From positions 1-64,000 of the forward strand of contig JBNKDE010000015.1 in the NCBI GenBank assembly GCA_050288105.1: DNA of 64,000 bases. The letters are read 5' to 3'. This document shows, piece by piece, positions 15,017-24,338 of the stretch. Every line of letters begins with the position of its first letter. Within the stretch, counting starts at the first letter, position 1. A program made the position numbers and the translations under genes. Source of the DNA: JACNJF01 sp050288105 (GTDB taxonomy: Bacteria > Pseudomonadota > Gammaproteobacteria > GCA-001735895). The notes beneath the pieces are model-generated. The model saw only the letters and a program-made list of their open reading frames with translations. It did no database searches and was not told the DNA's origin.

Positions 15017-16555
15017 ATGGGGATTCTTAAATTCTTTCTGAAAATGATACTGCTGTTTTGTATCACGCTTGCAGCCGTCGGCCTGTACTTTTACGACAAG
15101 CATTCCGCCCCTCAGCCAGAAGCTGAATCCTTCACGGTCAACGACGTGACCGGCCTTAACTCGATCCAGGTAGCCAAAATTGTACAACCGCTTTCCGAGC
15201 AGGAAATCGTTGATGCCATTACCTCTACTACCGGCCCGATTTCTATCGGTGGTGCACGTTTTAGTATGGGTGGACAGACTGCTTACCCGGACAGCCTGCA
15301 TCTGGATATGCGCAAATTTAATCAGGTTGTTGAGTTTGAGCCGGAAAAACGGCTGGTAACGGTGCAGTCGGGTATCACCTGGCATCAACTGCAGCAGTAT
15401 ATCGATCCGCACAATCTCTCCATTAAGGTGATGCAGGATTTCAACAATTTCAGCGTGGGTGGGTCACTAAGTGTCAACGCGCATGGACGCTTTGTACATA
15501 ATGGCGCCATCATCAATACAGTCAGGTCATTTAGAATCGTACTTGCGGATGGCAAGGTCTATGAAGCCAGCAAGGAGCACAATAGTGCTCTATTCAATGG
15601 TGCGATTGGGGGCTATGGTGGCCTCGGTGTGATTACTCATGTGACACTGGAGCTGACTGATAATATCCCTCTCGAGCGTCAAGTTGCACGACTGGAGTTT
15701 CATGAATTCATCAATCATTTTCGTGACAATATACTCTACGACGATGATGTGATTTTGCATAATGCCATTCTGTATCCACCCAGCTATGAGTCGTTACTGG
15801 ATATCAGCTGGCGCAAAACCGATAAGGAACTTACCGAACAGCGTCGCCTGCATGATAAAAACTCAATATCAATCTGGAAGAATATCGCAGTAGACATGAT
15901 GTCAGATTCCAACCTGTTAAAACGCCTGCGTAAAAACCTGATTGATCCGATGATCTATAAAGAAGATGCGGTCGTGTGGCGTAACTGGGAAACCAGCTAT
16001 GACCTGAACGCTTTTGGTTTTATCTCTACCGATGACCAGACTCTGGCACTGCGCGTGTATTTCATACCCATGGAAGAGTTTGAGATTTTTACCCTCAAAA
16101 TGCGCGATATCTTTATTCGTACTGATGCCAGCATTTTGAATATCTCCATCCGCTATATACCGCAGGATACCAGCAGTCTGCTGGCCTGGGCGCGCAGGGA
16201 TGTGTTTTCATTTACCATTATCTACCATCTGGATAAAACCCAGAAATCGATGCAGAAAACACGAGACTGGTCCAGTCAGTTAATACAGGCTGCGGTGGAC
16301 TCCGGTGGTAGTTATTACATGCCTTTCCAGATTCATGAGTCTACCGAGCAGTTTGCACGTGCCTATCCCGATGCAGGTTACTTTTTCCGCCTGAAGGAAC
16401 AGGCTGATCCGCAGAATCGATTCATTAATATGCTGTGGCTGGAGCATTACGCGAAAAACGCAGAAGCTAAAAAAGCTTACTATGCGGCTCTTGATTCCGC
16501 TCCGGTGTTGAGTAGTATCGACCACCAGCTATTAGAAAAAACTGAAAAGGAGTAA
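15017..16555 (+). CDS. Membrane-anchored FAD-linked oxidase (PCMH type)
   Basis: 512 residues. An N-terminal hydrophobic helix (about residues 5-25) should anchor it to the membrane. Residues about 45-215 are a PCMH/FAD_binding_4 domain with GGARFSMGGQ, VQSGITWHQL, NNFSVGGSLSVNAHGR and GAIGGYGGLGVITHV. The C-terminal part resembles the substrate domain of aldonolactone/alditol oxidases and DprE1-like enzymes. The flavin-linking histidine cannot be assigned with confidence. It lies 2 bases ahead of gloA and is probably co-transcribed with it. The substrate is unknown; a sugar-derived alcohol or lactone is the family expectation. The start ATG is at 15017, with a weak ribosome site. Confidence 0.8.
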   Translation: MGILKFFLKMILLFCITLAAVGLYFYDKHSAPQPEAESFTVNDVTGLNSIQVAKIVQPLSEQEIVDAITSTTGPISIGGARFSMGGQTAYPDSLHLDMRKFNQVVEFEPEKRLVTVQSGITWHQLQQYIDPHNLSIKVMQDFNNFSVGGSLSVNAHGRFVHNGAIINTVRSFRIVLADGKVYEASKEHNSALFNGAIGGYGGLGVITHVTLELTDNIPLERQVARLEFHEFINHFRDNILYDDDVILHNAILYPPSYESLLDISWRKTDKELTEQRRLHDKNSISIWKNIAVDMMSDSNLLKRLRKNLIDPMIYKEDAVVWRNWETSYDLNAFGFISTDDQTLALRVYFIPMEEFEIFTLKMRDIFIRTDASILNISIRYIPQDTSSLLAWARRDVFSFTIIYHLDKTQKSMQKTRDWSSQLIQAAVDSGGSYYMPFQIHESTEQFARAYPDAGYFFRLKEQADPQNRFINMLWLEHYAKNAEAKKAYYAALDSAPVLSSIDHQLLEKTEKE

Positions 16556-16557
16556 TC

Positions 16558-16947
16558 ATGCGAATCTTACACACCATGTTACGCGTGGGTGACCAGGATA
16601 GATCGATTAAATTCTATACCGAGGTACTGGGCATGAAAGTCCTGCGCCAGACGGAATACCCGGACGGCAGGTTTACCAATACCTTTATCGGCTACGCTGA
16701 TGAATCTGAGCAGGCAGTCATCGAGCTGACCTATAACTGGGATACCGATGCCTATGATCTGGGTAATGGCTATGGCCATATCGCGCTCCAGGTGGATGAT
16801 GTGTATGCGGCGACAGAGGATATTCGTCAGCGTGGGGGCAAGATTATACGCGATGCCGGTCCGATGAATGCAGGAACCACCATTATCGCTTTTGTGGAAG
16901 ATCCTGATGGATATCAGATTGAGTTGATTGGGAAAAAGGATAAATAG
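16558..16947 (+). CDS. gloA: Lactoylglutathione lyase (glyoxalase I)
   Basis: 129 residues, one VOC-fold subunit of the bacterial (Ni/Co-type) class. It converts the hemithioacetal of methylglyoxal and glutathione to lactoylglutathione. The metal ligands His5 (RILHTMLRV), Glu56-region (AVIELTYNW), His74-region (YGHIALQVDDV) and Glu122-region (DGYQIELI) are all in place, with FYTEVLGMKVL. AAGGAG precedes the start, 2 bases after the oxidase gene. Pairing with an oxidase may link it to removal of reactive carbonyls. Confidence 0.95.
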   Translation: MRILHTMLRVGDQDRSIKFYTEVLGMKVLRQTEYPDGRFTNTFIGYADESEQAVIELTYNWDTDAYDLGNGYGHIALQVDDVYAATEDIRQRGGKIIRDAGPMNAGTTIIAFVEDPDGYQIELIGKKDK

Positions 16948-17156
16948 TGAAAGCCCGCATTGTTTCGTTTTTGCCGTTTTTACTACTCGCCGCTTCCTGT
17001 AGTGAGCGACAGCTTTACGAGGAGATCCAGCATACGCGCAAATCTCACTGTTACGAATTAGCGACCGATCAACGTCATCGATGTCTGGAAGAGTTACAGA
17101 CGGTGGATTACGACGAGTATCAGCGCGAGCTTAAAAAAGTTCAAAACGAGAATTAA
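16947..17156 (+). CDS. Small lipoprotein
   Basis: 69 residues, GTG start overlapping the gloA stop by one base. A lipoprotein signal with lipobox LLAASC places the mature 51-residue chain on the envelope. The mature part is charged and helical, with two further cysteines (about residues 35 and 46), CYELATDQRHRCLEEL, which could form a disulfide. It is the third gene of the oxidase-gloA unit. I do not recognise the family. Coding is supported by the coupling and the well-formed signal. Confidence 0.75.
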   Translation: MKARIVSFLPFLLLAASCSERQLYEEIQHTRKSHCYELATDQRHRCLEELQTVDYDEYQRELKKVQNEN

Positions 17157-17259
17157 CACTGTTTTACAGTGCCCGTTTCAAGGCAAAAAGGTACTTTGTT
17201 CTCTATAATATCTACTGGTTTCTTCTGTAGTTTTAAATTTTCCCATTCGGGAGGTGTAA

Positions 17260-17778
17260 ATGAGTCTGGTTTGGCGTGAGCAAATGAGTGTGCATAACAA
17301 CCTCATCGACAAAGAGCATAAATACCTGATTGATCAGATCAATGCAGTAGAGCTGGCGATGAATACACCAGATAACCGGGATATTCTGGTTGCAACGCTG
17401 AATCACCTGATGGATTACACAAAGACCCATTTTCAGCACGAAGAGATCATACAGCAGAAAATTGGTAATCCAGGACTGGCTGCGCATAAGGAAGAACACC
17501 TGAAACTGCTTGAAGAGTTTTCAGGTATAAAAGCCCGCCTGGACAGCATTCTGCTCGCTGAAGAGGATGCGAAAGAGGAGCTACACGAAGGTGATATTAC
17601 CGATGATGAGCTGGAGGATCTGCTGTCGGATGACAGTCCTGAACCTGCGCTAACGCGGCAGGACCTGGAGCCTTTGGTTGGACTGATGCGGCACTGGCTG
17701 GTGGACCATATCATTGGTACCGACCTCAAGCTCAAGCCGCTGTTGTTAAAACACCCGCTCGAATTAAGCTACGATTAG
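17260..17778 (+). CDS. Bacteriohemerythrin with acidic insertion
   Basis: 172 residues. The diiron, O2-binding four-helix bundle ligands are present: His20 in IDKEH, HFQHEE (His and Glu of helix B), HKEEH (helix C), and HIIGTD (helix D His and Asp). Most bacteriohemerythrins have about 35 residues between the HxxxH and HxxxxD motifs. Here there are about 75, because of an acidic stretch (EEDAKEELHEGDITDDELED). It should be a soluble oxygen carrier or sensor in the cytoplasm. A GGGAGG ribosome site precedes the ATG. It has its own transcription unit just ahead of the two-component genes. Confidence 0.9.
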   Translation: MSLVWREQMSVHNNLIDKEHKYLIDQINAVELAMNTPDNRDILVATLNHLMDYTKTHFQHEEIIQQKIGNPGLAAHKEEHLKLLEEFSGIKARLDSILLAEEDAKEELHEGDITDDELEDLLSDDSPEPALTRQDLEPLVGLMRHWLVDHIIGTDLKLKPLLLKHPLELSYD

Positions 17779-17891
17779 TCTGCATAGGCTGGCCCGGCAA
17801 GCTATCCTGTTGCCTGTGCTGGTTTCAATCGACAATGAACTTTTTATCTCGACCTGGCTCAATTACTTAATATCCCGACAGGTTTCTCCCG

Positions 17892-18617
17892 ATGCCCTAT
17901 AAAATCCTAATAGCCGAAGATGATGCCGATATCGCTAGACTCGTCCAGCTACAGCTCAGGGATATTGGCTGTGAGAGTGACATTATTGAGAATGGACAGC
18001 AGGCGTTGGAAAGGCTGTCAGGCACACATGATTACTCGCTGGTTATTCTCGATATTATGCTGCCCGATTGCGACGGGTTGACGATTTGTGAAAAGCTGCG
18101 TGCACATAATCAGCATATCCCTGTGCTAATGCTTACGGCGCGTTCTGGTGAGTATGACCGGGTTCTGGGGCTGGAAACAGGCGCCGATGACTACCTGACC
18201 AAGCCGTTCAGTTTTATGGAATTGAGCGCGCGAGTAAAAGCGTTATTGCGTCGCAGTGATTTACAGGCGCATGTCACAGAGGGTAAAGCCGAAGTCATCG
18301 ATCTGGAGCAGATGGTGATTGATCTTAAAACGCGTCGTGTGACGGTGTCGGGTAAACCGATTGAACTAACCGCTCGAGAATATGACCTGTTAACACATTT
18401 TGCGAATAATCCGGGCCGCGTATTTACACGCGCACAGCTGCTTGAAGATGTCTGGGGCTATCACCATCAGGGCTATGAGCATACGGTGAATACCCACATT
18501 AATCGTCTGCGTAACAAAATCGAACGCGATCCGCAAAAGCCTGATTTTATTATCACCGTATGGGGTGTTGGTTATCAGATGGTAGAGCCTCCCTACCCAC
18601 AGCTTTCCCATGTTTAA
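17892..18617 (+). CDS. OmpR-family response regulator
   Basis: 241 residues. Receiver domain (1-120) with the acidic pair EDD at 9-11, the phospho-acceptor Asp in LVILDIMLPDCDG (about residue 54), Thr in LMLTARS, and Lys in YLTKPF. The C-terminal winged helix (about 135-230) shows LTAREYDLLTHFANNPGRVF and RAQLLEDVWGY, then HINRLRNKIE. The histidine kinase gene begins inside its last 8 bases, so they form one operon. Targets are not evident. Confidence 0.95.
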   Translation: MPYKILIAEDDADIARLVQLQLRDIGCESDIIENGQQALERLSGTHDYSLVILDIMLPDCDGLTICEKLRAHNQHIPVLMLTARSGEYDRVLGLETGADDYLTKPFSFMELSARVKALLRRSDLQAHVTEGKAEVIDLEQMVIDLKTRRVTVSGKPIELTAREYDLLTHFANNPGRVFTRAQLLEDVWGYHHQGYEHTVNTHINRLRNKIERDPQKPDFIITVWGVGYQMVEPPYPQLSHV

Positions 18618-20094
18618 GACGCTCTATAGTAAATTAGTCGGTATCCTGATTGGCCTGTTGCTGGTGGTGGGGCTGTTGTACGCGCTGCTTTCGCAGTCGC
18701 TGTTGCAACGCAGTTACCAGACCACAAATCAACAGCTTAACGTCAACCTGGCGGCTGACCTGGTACGTGAAATGGGTTTGGTTAAGGATGGCAAAATCGA
18801 TCAGCAATCCATGCAGGAAGCCTTTCATGTGGTGATGCTGATCAATCCCAGTATTGAAGTGTATTTTGTCGGGACCGATGGCAAGGTACTTAATTATTCA
18901 GCAGACCCCAGCGATATAAAGCGAGACTATGTGGATCTGGCCCCTGTTCATCGTTTTATGCAGGGCGATACCAACTATCCATTGCTGGGTGATGATCCTC
19001 GAAGTGCAGAGGTTCAGAAATCATTCTCGGTTACAGCGCTGCCCAATAAAGATGATATTCAGGGCTATCTGTACGTCGTACTGCAGGGTATGCAATACGA
19101 TGAAATACAGATGCATGAACAGGTCAAGGCCCTGCAAACGCTAGGTGTGTCGGCGCTGGGCGGCAGTTTACTGATCGGGCTGGTGATCGGCCTGTTTGTG
19201 TTCTACCGCTTGACGCGCCGTATCCGCAAACTTAACCAGGCGGTAGATAACTTTCGCGAGCAGGAAGATGTTGCCGTGGGCAGGGCCGATGCAACGGGTG
19301 GGCTACAACAGGCAGGTGGTGATGAGATCAGTCAGCTCAGTGCCAGTTTTGAGGTGATGGCAAAGCGTATCGACGAACAACTGAGTCAGTTGCAGGAGCA
19401 GGATAGATTACGGCGCGAGATGGTGGCGAATATCTCGCATGACCTGCGCACACCGCTGGCGGCTATCCACGGGTACATTGAGCGCCTGAAAACCCGCTTT
19501 GATGAACTCAGTGTGGAAGAGCGCCGTGAATTTCTGGAGATCAGCTTTCATCACAGCAAACGCCTGAATCATATGATTGAGGCCTTGTTTGAGTTATCCA
19601 AACTGGAGGCAAAGGAATCCGAGCCGGTTCTGGAACCTTTTTCACTGCCAGAACTGGTGCAGGATGTACTGCAAAAATTCAAACTACAGGCTGAGAGTAA
19701 AAACCTGGCCATGAAGTTTACCGGCAAGGATACGCTGCCGCTGGTGAATGGTGATATTGCGTTGATGGATCGTGCATTAAGTAATCTGGTGGATAATGCG
19801 ATCTCCTGTACCGACGCAGGGGGCGAGATAGAACTCATTTTGAACCAGGAGAAGGATGCCATCTCAGTACAGGTGAAAGATACCGGGATTGGTATCGATG
19901 AAAAATATTTACCCACCCTGTTTCAACGCTTTTACCAGGTCGACAGTAAAAATCGAAACAATAGCCAGCATGCCGGGCTGGGCCTGACGATTACGCACCG
20001 GATTCTTGAACTGCATGGTCAAAGCATAAAGGTTTCCAGCAAGTTAGGACAGGGAACGACTTTTCTGTTTCGCATGCCGCTGGCGGCGGTTTGA
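18610..20094 (+). CDS. Sensor histidine kinase (HAMP-HisKA-HATPase)
   Basis: 494 residues. Transmembrane helix 1 is at about 8-28, followed by a periplasmic sensor domain (about 29-175), transmembrane helix 2 at about 178-202, then HAMP (about 203-275, interrupted by a Gly/Ala-rich insert AVGRADATGGLQQAGG), and HisKA with MVANISHDLRTPLAAIHGY (phospho-His about 280). The ATPase domain shows NLVDNAISC (N box), DTGIGI (G1) and GLGLTI (G2). It is the partner of the overlapping regulator gene. The signal is unknown; the BaeS/RstB-like architecture suggests envelope sensing, which is inference. Confidence 0.93.
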   Translation: MFKTLYSKLVGILIGLLLVVGLLYALLSQSLLQRSYQTTNQQLNVNLAADLVREMGLVKDGKIDQQSMQEAFHVVMLINPSIEVYFVGTDGKVLNYSADPSDIKRDYVDLAPVHRFMQGDTNYPLLGDDPRSAEVQKSFSVTALPNKDDIQGYLYVVLQGMQYDEIQMHEQVKALQTLGVSALGGSLLIGLVIGLFVFYRLTRRIRKLNQAVDNFREQEDVAVGRADATGGLQQAGGDEISQLSASFEVMAKRIDEQLSQLQEQDRLRREMVANISHDLRTPLAAIHGYIERLKTRFDELSVEERREFLEISFHHSKRLNHMIEALFELSKLEAKESEPVLEPFSLPELVQDVLQKFKLQAESKNLAMKFTGKDTLPLVNGDIALMDRALSNLVDNAISCTDAGGEIELILNQEKDAISVQVKDTGIGIDEKYLPTLFQRFYQVDSKNRNNSQHAGLGLTITHRILELHGQSIKVSSKLGQGTTFLFRMPLAAV

Positions 20095-20209
20095 AGTTTA
20101 ATTTAAGTCGTTTTAGCCTTTGCGTTAAAGGCAAAAGCGATCCTGATTACCCACCAGGCTCAGCCGGTTGTGGAGCGTTTCGAAGTTTGTTGTTTCTGTT
20201 CGTGTAGAG

Positions 20210-20460
20210 TTTCACACGCCAAAGTAGTCTGGTCTCTGTAGCTTAGATAGTGCAGGCGTGCGAGTCCCTTTCTTTTGCTCGCCCCAAAGAAAGAGACGAA
20301 AGAAAAGGGCGCCCCACTGGAGCGGCCTGCGGCTACCCGAAAATCGAACCATTTAGCAAGGCACGGACAGACTCGCATCCCAGCTCGACTGTCCTCAGCG
20401 CACGTCCGTATGCGCTGACCTTACTAAACGGCCCGATTTTCGGCACTCCAGAAGGGTAGA
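20210..20460. repeat. Third copy of the TTTCACACGC repeat family
   Basis: Begins TTTCACACGC and shows the same landmarks as the arms at 3900 and 4554: GTAGCTTAG, GCAGGCGTGCGAGT (20252), CTTTCTTTTGCTCG..CAAAGAAAGAGACGAAAGAAA, and GCGCCCC. Its second half is different from the 4-kb copies and has its own palindrome (AATCGAACCATTTAG / CTAAACGGCCCGATT). It sits downstream of the kinase gene. Open frames across it are repeat by-products. Confidence 0.7.
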
Positions 20461-20606
20461 TAAAACCAGCAGTTATATTCACGTTTAGCCTTCATTACCA
20501 AAGCTAGTAAAGGTTTAGACGCAGCAGGTGATTCGGAATTTTAACTGTCAAACATCACAGCATGGCTGTAACGGATCGGTAATCAGGAAAATGATTGTGA
20601 CCAATT

Positions 20607-20685
20607 ATTGTCCCTGCCCTGAGCCAGCAGATGAGCCTGCAGAGCTTACGACGCTATGCTCGACTATCTGTAGCGGCAGGACAAT
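20607..20685. repeat. Stem-loop upstream of small membrane gene
   Basis: ATTGTCCCTGCC (20607-20618) pairs with GGCAGGACAAT (20675-20685), enclosing a 56-base loop that has its own short stems (GCAGATGAGCCTGC). It ends 39 bases before the start at 20724, so in RNA it would lie in the leader. Function unknown. From 20461 to 20606 I see nothing else. Confidence 0.45.
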
Positions 20686-20723
20686 GTTAAGATGGATCAC
20701 AGGTTAAAAAGGTAGGCAGAATC

Positions 20724-21005
20724 ATGCTCAGACAGGGCGCAAGAAAGTTGTTTTTTCCCATTCTTAATTATTTTGAATCGGGCGAGGGGGAATTCCGCTA
20801 CCGCAAGTCACATCGCACAATCCTGATTGTGGTTGGCCTGTTATTTTTAATCCTGTCCACTATCTCTATCGTTGCCGCCTGGGTTGCTGCACAGTTTGCT
20901 GCGTTTATTCCTATTATTGTGTTCCTGATTGCTGCATTAGTATGCCTGGTAGTTGGCGTGCTGGGCAATGATCGAGCTGTGGCAACTATCTGGGGCAGTA
21001 AATAA
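20724..21005 (+). CDS. Small inner-membrane protein
   Basis: 93 residues. A basic N-terminal 35 residues (RYRKSHRT) is followed by two long hydrophobic segments (about 35-55 and 59-82) and a short polar tail, so probably both ends are cytoplasmic. No known family was recognised. The ATG has AAAAAGGTAGG upstream. It stands alone, flanked by repeats on one side and mqo on the other. Coding is supported by the ribosome site and the clean membrane topology; function unknown. Confidence 0.65.
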   Translation: MLRQGARKLFFPILNYFESGEGEFRYRKSHRTILIVVGLLFLILSTISIVAAWVAAQFAAFIPIIVFLIAALVCLVVGVLGNDRAVATIWGSK

Positions 21006-21172
21006 GGTTCCATAGTTATCAAGGGCTAATCCTGCAACAACATAATCTGGCTCATGGTTTCAGTTTTCATCTGCGCTGAATGATACAACGAGGGGCATCT
21101 GCAGGGCTTATCGGGGGCGCCAGACCCGCCTGACAATGCCCTGCGCTTAAGTCAGATTCACTAGAACCTGAC

Positions 21173-22753
21173 TCAGCCCTGAGAGCTGACTTCCTGTATA
21201 GCTGGAGGCATACCAAAATCCTCATGCTCTTTATAAGCATGCAGGCAGTGTAGCACCGGCATATCCGCCAGCCTGTCGAGTTTCAATGTGGTTACCGTGT
21301 CTTCACGAATTGAAAGGAAAAGGTCCTCATGCGACACAATCGAGATGCCGTAGGAGGGAATGATCTCGCGTACCTTTTCCTGCCAGGCTTCAGTGGCCAG
21401 TTGTTTAGCAAAGCACTTTTCTATAATTTCGAGAATGATGGGTACCAGAATGGATGCACCGGGCGAAGCACCAAGCAATGCGGCCAAAGTGCCATCTGAG
21501 CTGTGTATGACCTCGGTGCCAAACTCAAGTTTGCCGCCTTTGTCTGGACATTTCTTGATGATCTGTACCCTTTGCCCTGCGGTGGCAAAAGCCCAGTCCG
21601 TATCATGGGCGTCGGGGTAATACTCGCGCAGGGCTTCCATACGTGAGCTATGCGTCTGGGAGATTTCCTTAATCAGGTATTTGATCAGGTCGAAGTTTCT
21701 GAAACCCACGTTGATCATGGGCCACAGGTTGTCGAGCTTGATGGATTTAAAAAGATCCCAGGTGGATCCCTGTTTCAGGAATTTAGTGGTGTAACCGGCA
21801 AACGGTCCGAACAACAGCGCTTCGTCACCGTCGATTAAACGTGTATCCAGATGCGGAACCGACATCGGAGGAGAACCGACCGAGGCCTTTCCGTAGACTT
21901 TTGCCATGTGCTGTTCGACGATCCGGGGGTTTTTACACACCAGCCACTGTCCGCTCACAGGGAAGCCGCCATAGCCTTTGGCTTCGGGAATACCAGACTT
22001 CTGCAATAGCGGTAATGTCGCGCCCCCGGCTCCGATAAACAGGAAACTAGCATTAATGGTGCTGATTTCTGAATTGGTTTTGTGCTTTAAGGTGACTGTC
22101 CAGCTCTTATCAGCTTCCTGCGTCAGGTCTATAGCTGAGGTATTTAGCATCAGCTCAAAGCCTTGCTGGGTGTTCAGGTGCCTGATCATACCGCGACTGA
22201 CGGCGGCAAAATTGACATCGGTACCGTGAGCAACCCGGGTTGCAGCAACCTTCTGCTTGGGGTCTCGTCCTTTCATGATCAACGGCATCCACTGCATGAG
22301 TACCTCGGGGTCTTCACTAAACTCCATGGGTGCAAACATAGGGTGCTGAATCAGTGCGTGATAGCGTTTTCGCAGGAACTCGACGTTATCTTCGCCCCAT
22401 ACAAAACTGACGTGAGGTACCGGGTTGATGAAGTTCTCTGGTTCGGGTAATGCGCCTAGTTTGACCAGGTATGACCAGTATTGAAGACTCACTTCGTAAC
22501 GCGCGTTGATACCGAAGGCCTTGTGGATATCGATACTGCCGTCTTCGAGTTCAGGGGTGTAGTTCAGTTCACAATAAGCCGCATGTCCGGTACCGGCATT
22601 GTGCCAGCCAGCGCTACTTTCCTGTAATGGGGTGCCCAGTCGTTCAACCATGGTGACTGTTAAGGAAGGGTCTAGCTGTTTCAGCATCGACGCCAGTGTG
22701 GAGCTCATCGCGCCTGCACCAATCAGGAGGACATCAACTTTCTTTAATTTCAT
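21173..22753 (-). CDS. mqo: Malate:quinone oxidoreductase
   Basis: 526 residues from the ATG at 22753 (MKLKKVDVLLIGAGAMS). The frame extends upstream to 22888, but those 45 residues precede the FAD-binding start of the family. It is a peripheral membrane FAD enzyme that oxidises malate to oxaloacetate and passes electrons to quinone. The Rossmann motif is LIGAGAMSSTLASML. Conserved family segments include AGWHNAGTGHAAYCELNYTP, ATRVAHGTDVNFAA, GAGGATLPLLQKSGI and GASPGASILVPI. Single gene. Confidence 0.95.
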   Translation of the reverse strand: MKLKKVDVLLIGAGAMSSTLASMLKQLDPSLTVTMVERLGTPLQESSAGWHNAGTGHAAYCELNYTPELEDGSIDIHKAFGINARYEVSLQYWSYLVKLGALPEPENFINPVPHVSFVWGEDNVEFLRKRYHALIQHPMFAPMEFSEDPEVLMQWMPLIMKGRDPKQKVAATRVAHGTDVNFAAVSRGMIRHLNTQQGFELMLNTSAIDLTQEADKSWTVTLKHKTNSEISTINASFLFIGAGGATLPLLQKSGIPEAKGYGGFPVSGQWLVCKNPRIVEQHMAKVYGKASVGSPPMSVPHLDTRLIDGDEALLFGPFAGYTTKFLKQGSTWDLFKSIKLDNLWPMINVGFRNFDLIKYLIKEISQTHSSRMEALREYYPDAHDTDWAFATAGQRVQIIKKCPDKGGKLEFGTEVIHSSDGTLAALLGASPGASILVPIILEIIEKCFAKQLATEAWQEKVREIIPSYGISIVSHEDLFLSIREDTVTTLKLDRLADMPVLHCLHAYKEHEDFGMPPAIQEVSSQG

Positions 22754-23095
22754 AAAAACACCAGTATGACTTAAGTTTTGCCGGATTCGTTTGTGACCGC
22801 CCCGGATATCGCTTCGTATTTGCCTGCACCAAAACACTGCCTGGACAAGTATAAAGGACATCACAACGCGGCTAACTTTAATTATCAAATACTAAGATTA
22901 GCTTTTTTGTGATGATTAAGACGCATAAATACCTTAAATAATCTGTGGGTAAAGTCGGAATATTTATCGATCTTTTGCATCCACAACGCTTATAAAAACT
23001 TTAAAATTGCCAATTTTTCCCGCTTTTGGTACATCTATATGGTGTAACAGGTTTTCGTGATTATGTCATTTTTATGGGTGACCAGGAACGGCAGC
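22754..23095. other. Divergent intergenic region between mqo and cfa
   Basis: About 340 bases without a gene; AT-rich toward cfa. It must hold the promoters of both divergent genes, but I cannot assign -35/-10 boxes or operators with confidence. Confidence 0.4.
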
Positions 23096-24268
23096 ATGTC
23101 TACAACGCATAAACCCACTTATGTTGAAACCAGGAAAAAGGCGAAGTGCTATAGTCCACCCGCTTCGCTGGCAACGCTGGCCGCAACAGCTGGAGTCTAT
23201 TTCAATGGTTCCCAGCCCTGGGACATACAGGTGGAAGATCCTGCATTTTATCGGCGTTTACTCGCACAGGGGTCTCTTGGTTTTGGAGAGGCCTATATGG
23301 ATGGGCTATGGAATTGTTATGCTATGGACGAGCTGTTTTGCCGATTATTAAGCCAGGACATTGATGAAAAAATCAAGGGCTGGACCCGCATTCGCCTGTT
23401 CGGGGAAGTATTACGCAACAGGCTGTTTAATCTACAGTCAGAAATACGCGCCTACCAGGTCGGAAAACAGCATTACGATATCGGGAATGACGTTTTTGAA
23501 TCTATGCTGGACCCGACCATGAGTTACTCCTGCGCCTACTGGCAGCAGGCAGACAGCCTGGATCGGGCGCAGCTGGATAAGCTGGATTTAATTTGCCGCA
23601 AACTTGATCTTAGGCCCGGCGAGCATATGCTGGAAATCGGATGCGGCTGGGGCGGGCTTGCCCGATATGCTGCCAGCAATTATGGGGTCAAAGTTACTGG
23701 AATCACTATTTCAGTTGAGCAGCAGAAGCTGGCACAACAACGCTGCCAGGGCTTACCCGTTGAAATTCGGTTGATGGATTACCGTCAGCTTCAGGGGCAG
23801 TTTGACAAGATTGTGTCGGTAGGTATGTTCGAACATGTTGGTTCTAAAAACTATGTTGAGTATTTTGATACCGCGCAAAGGTTGCTGAAACGGGAAGGGT
23901 TGTTTCTATTACACACGATTGGCAATTATATCACGCTGCCTTACGTGGACCGCTGGATTGATAAATACATCTTTCCCAATGGGAAACTGCCTTCCGCTAC
24001 GGAACTGGCTAAATCACTGGAACAACGATTTTTGATTGAAGACTGGCACAACTTTGGCCTCGATTATGACAAAACCCTGATGGCCTGGTGGGAAAACTTC
24101 GATGCCAGCTGGCCGCTGCTAAAGCAAAAATACGACAAAAGATTTTACCGTATGTGGCGTTATTATTTGATGAGCTGTGCCGGTTTTTTCAGATCCCGCA
24201 AGGGCCAGCTATGGCAGTTGGTGTTGACTAAAAAATCACGCCAGTCAATTTATCGATCAGTACGTTAG
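23096..24268 (+). CDS. cfa: Cyclopropane-fatty-acyl-phospholipid synthase
   Basis: 390 residues. It adds a methylene bridge from S-adenosylmethionine across double bonds of membrane phospholipid acyl chains. The N-terminal lipid-binding part (about 1-115) is followed by the class I methyltransferase fold. Motifs are QHYDIGNDVFESMLDPTMSY, SCAYW, the SAM loop LEIGCGWGGLARYA, VSVGMFEHVG and the C-terminal FRMWRYYLMSCAGFFR-like signature (YRMWRYYLMSC). I prefer the ATG at 23096 with AGGA upstream; the frame opens at a GTG at 23057. Confidence 0.94.
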   Translation: MSTTHKPTYVETRKKAKCYSPPASLATLAATAGVYFNGSQPWDIQVEDPAFYRRLLAQGSLGFGEAYMDGLWNCYAMDELFCRLLSQDIDEKIKGWTRIRLFGEVLRNRLFNLQSEIRAYQVGKQHYDIGNDVFESMLDPTMSYSCAYWQQADSLDRAQLDKLDLICRKLDLRPGEHMLEIGCGWGGLARYAASNYGVKVTGITISVEQQKLAQQRCQGLPVEIRLMDYRQLQGQFDKIVSVGMFEHVGSKNYVEYFDTAQRLLKREGLFLLHTIGNYITLPYVDRWIDKYIFPNGKLPSATELAKSLEQRFLIEDWHNFGLDYDKTLMAWWENFDASWPLLKQKYDKRFYRMWRYYLMSCAGFFRSRKGQLWQLVLTKKSRQSIYRSVR

Positions 24269-24338
24269 ATACGAGCTGTAGCAGCATGCACACTGCAGTC
24301 AGAATATGTGAACGGACAGGTATTGTGCAATCAGTGAA

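Noticed and set aside
19569..19916. 115-codon minus-strand frame inside the histidine kinase gene
   Set aside because: Antisense to the conserved ATPase domain; no supporting signals.
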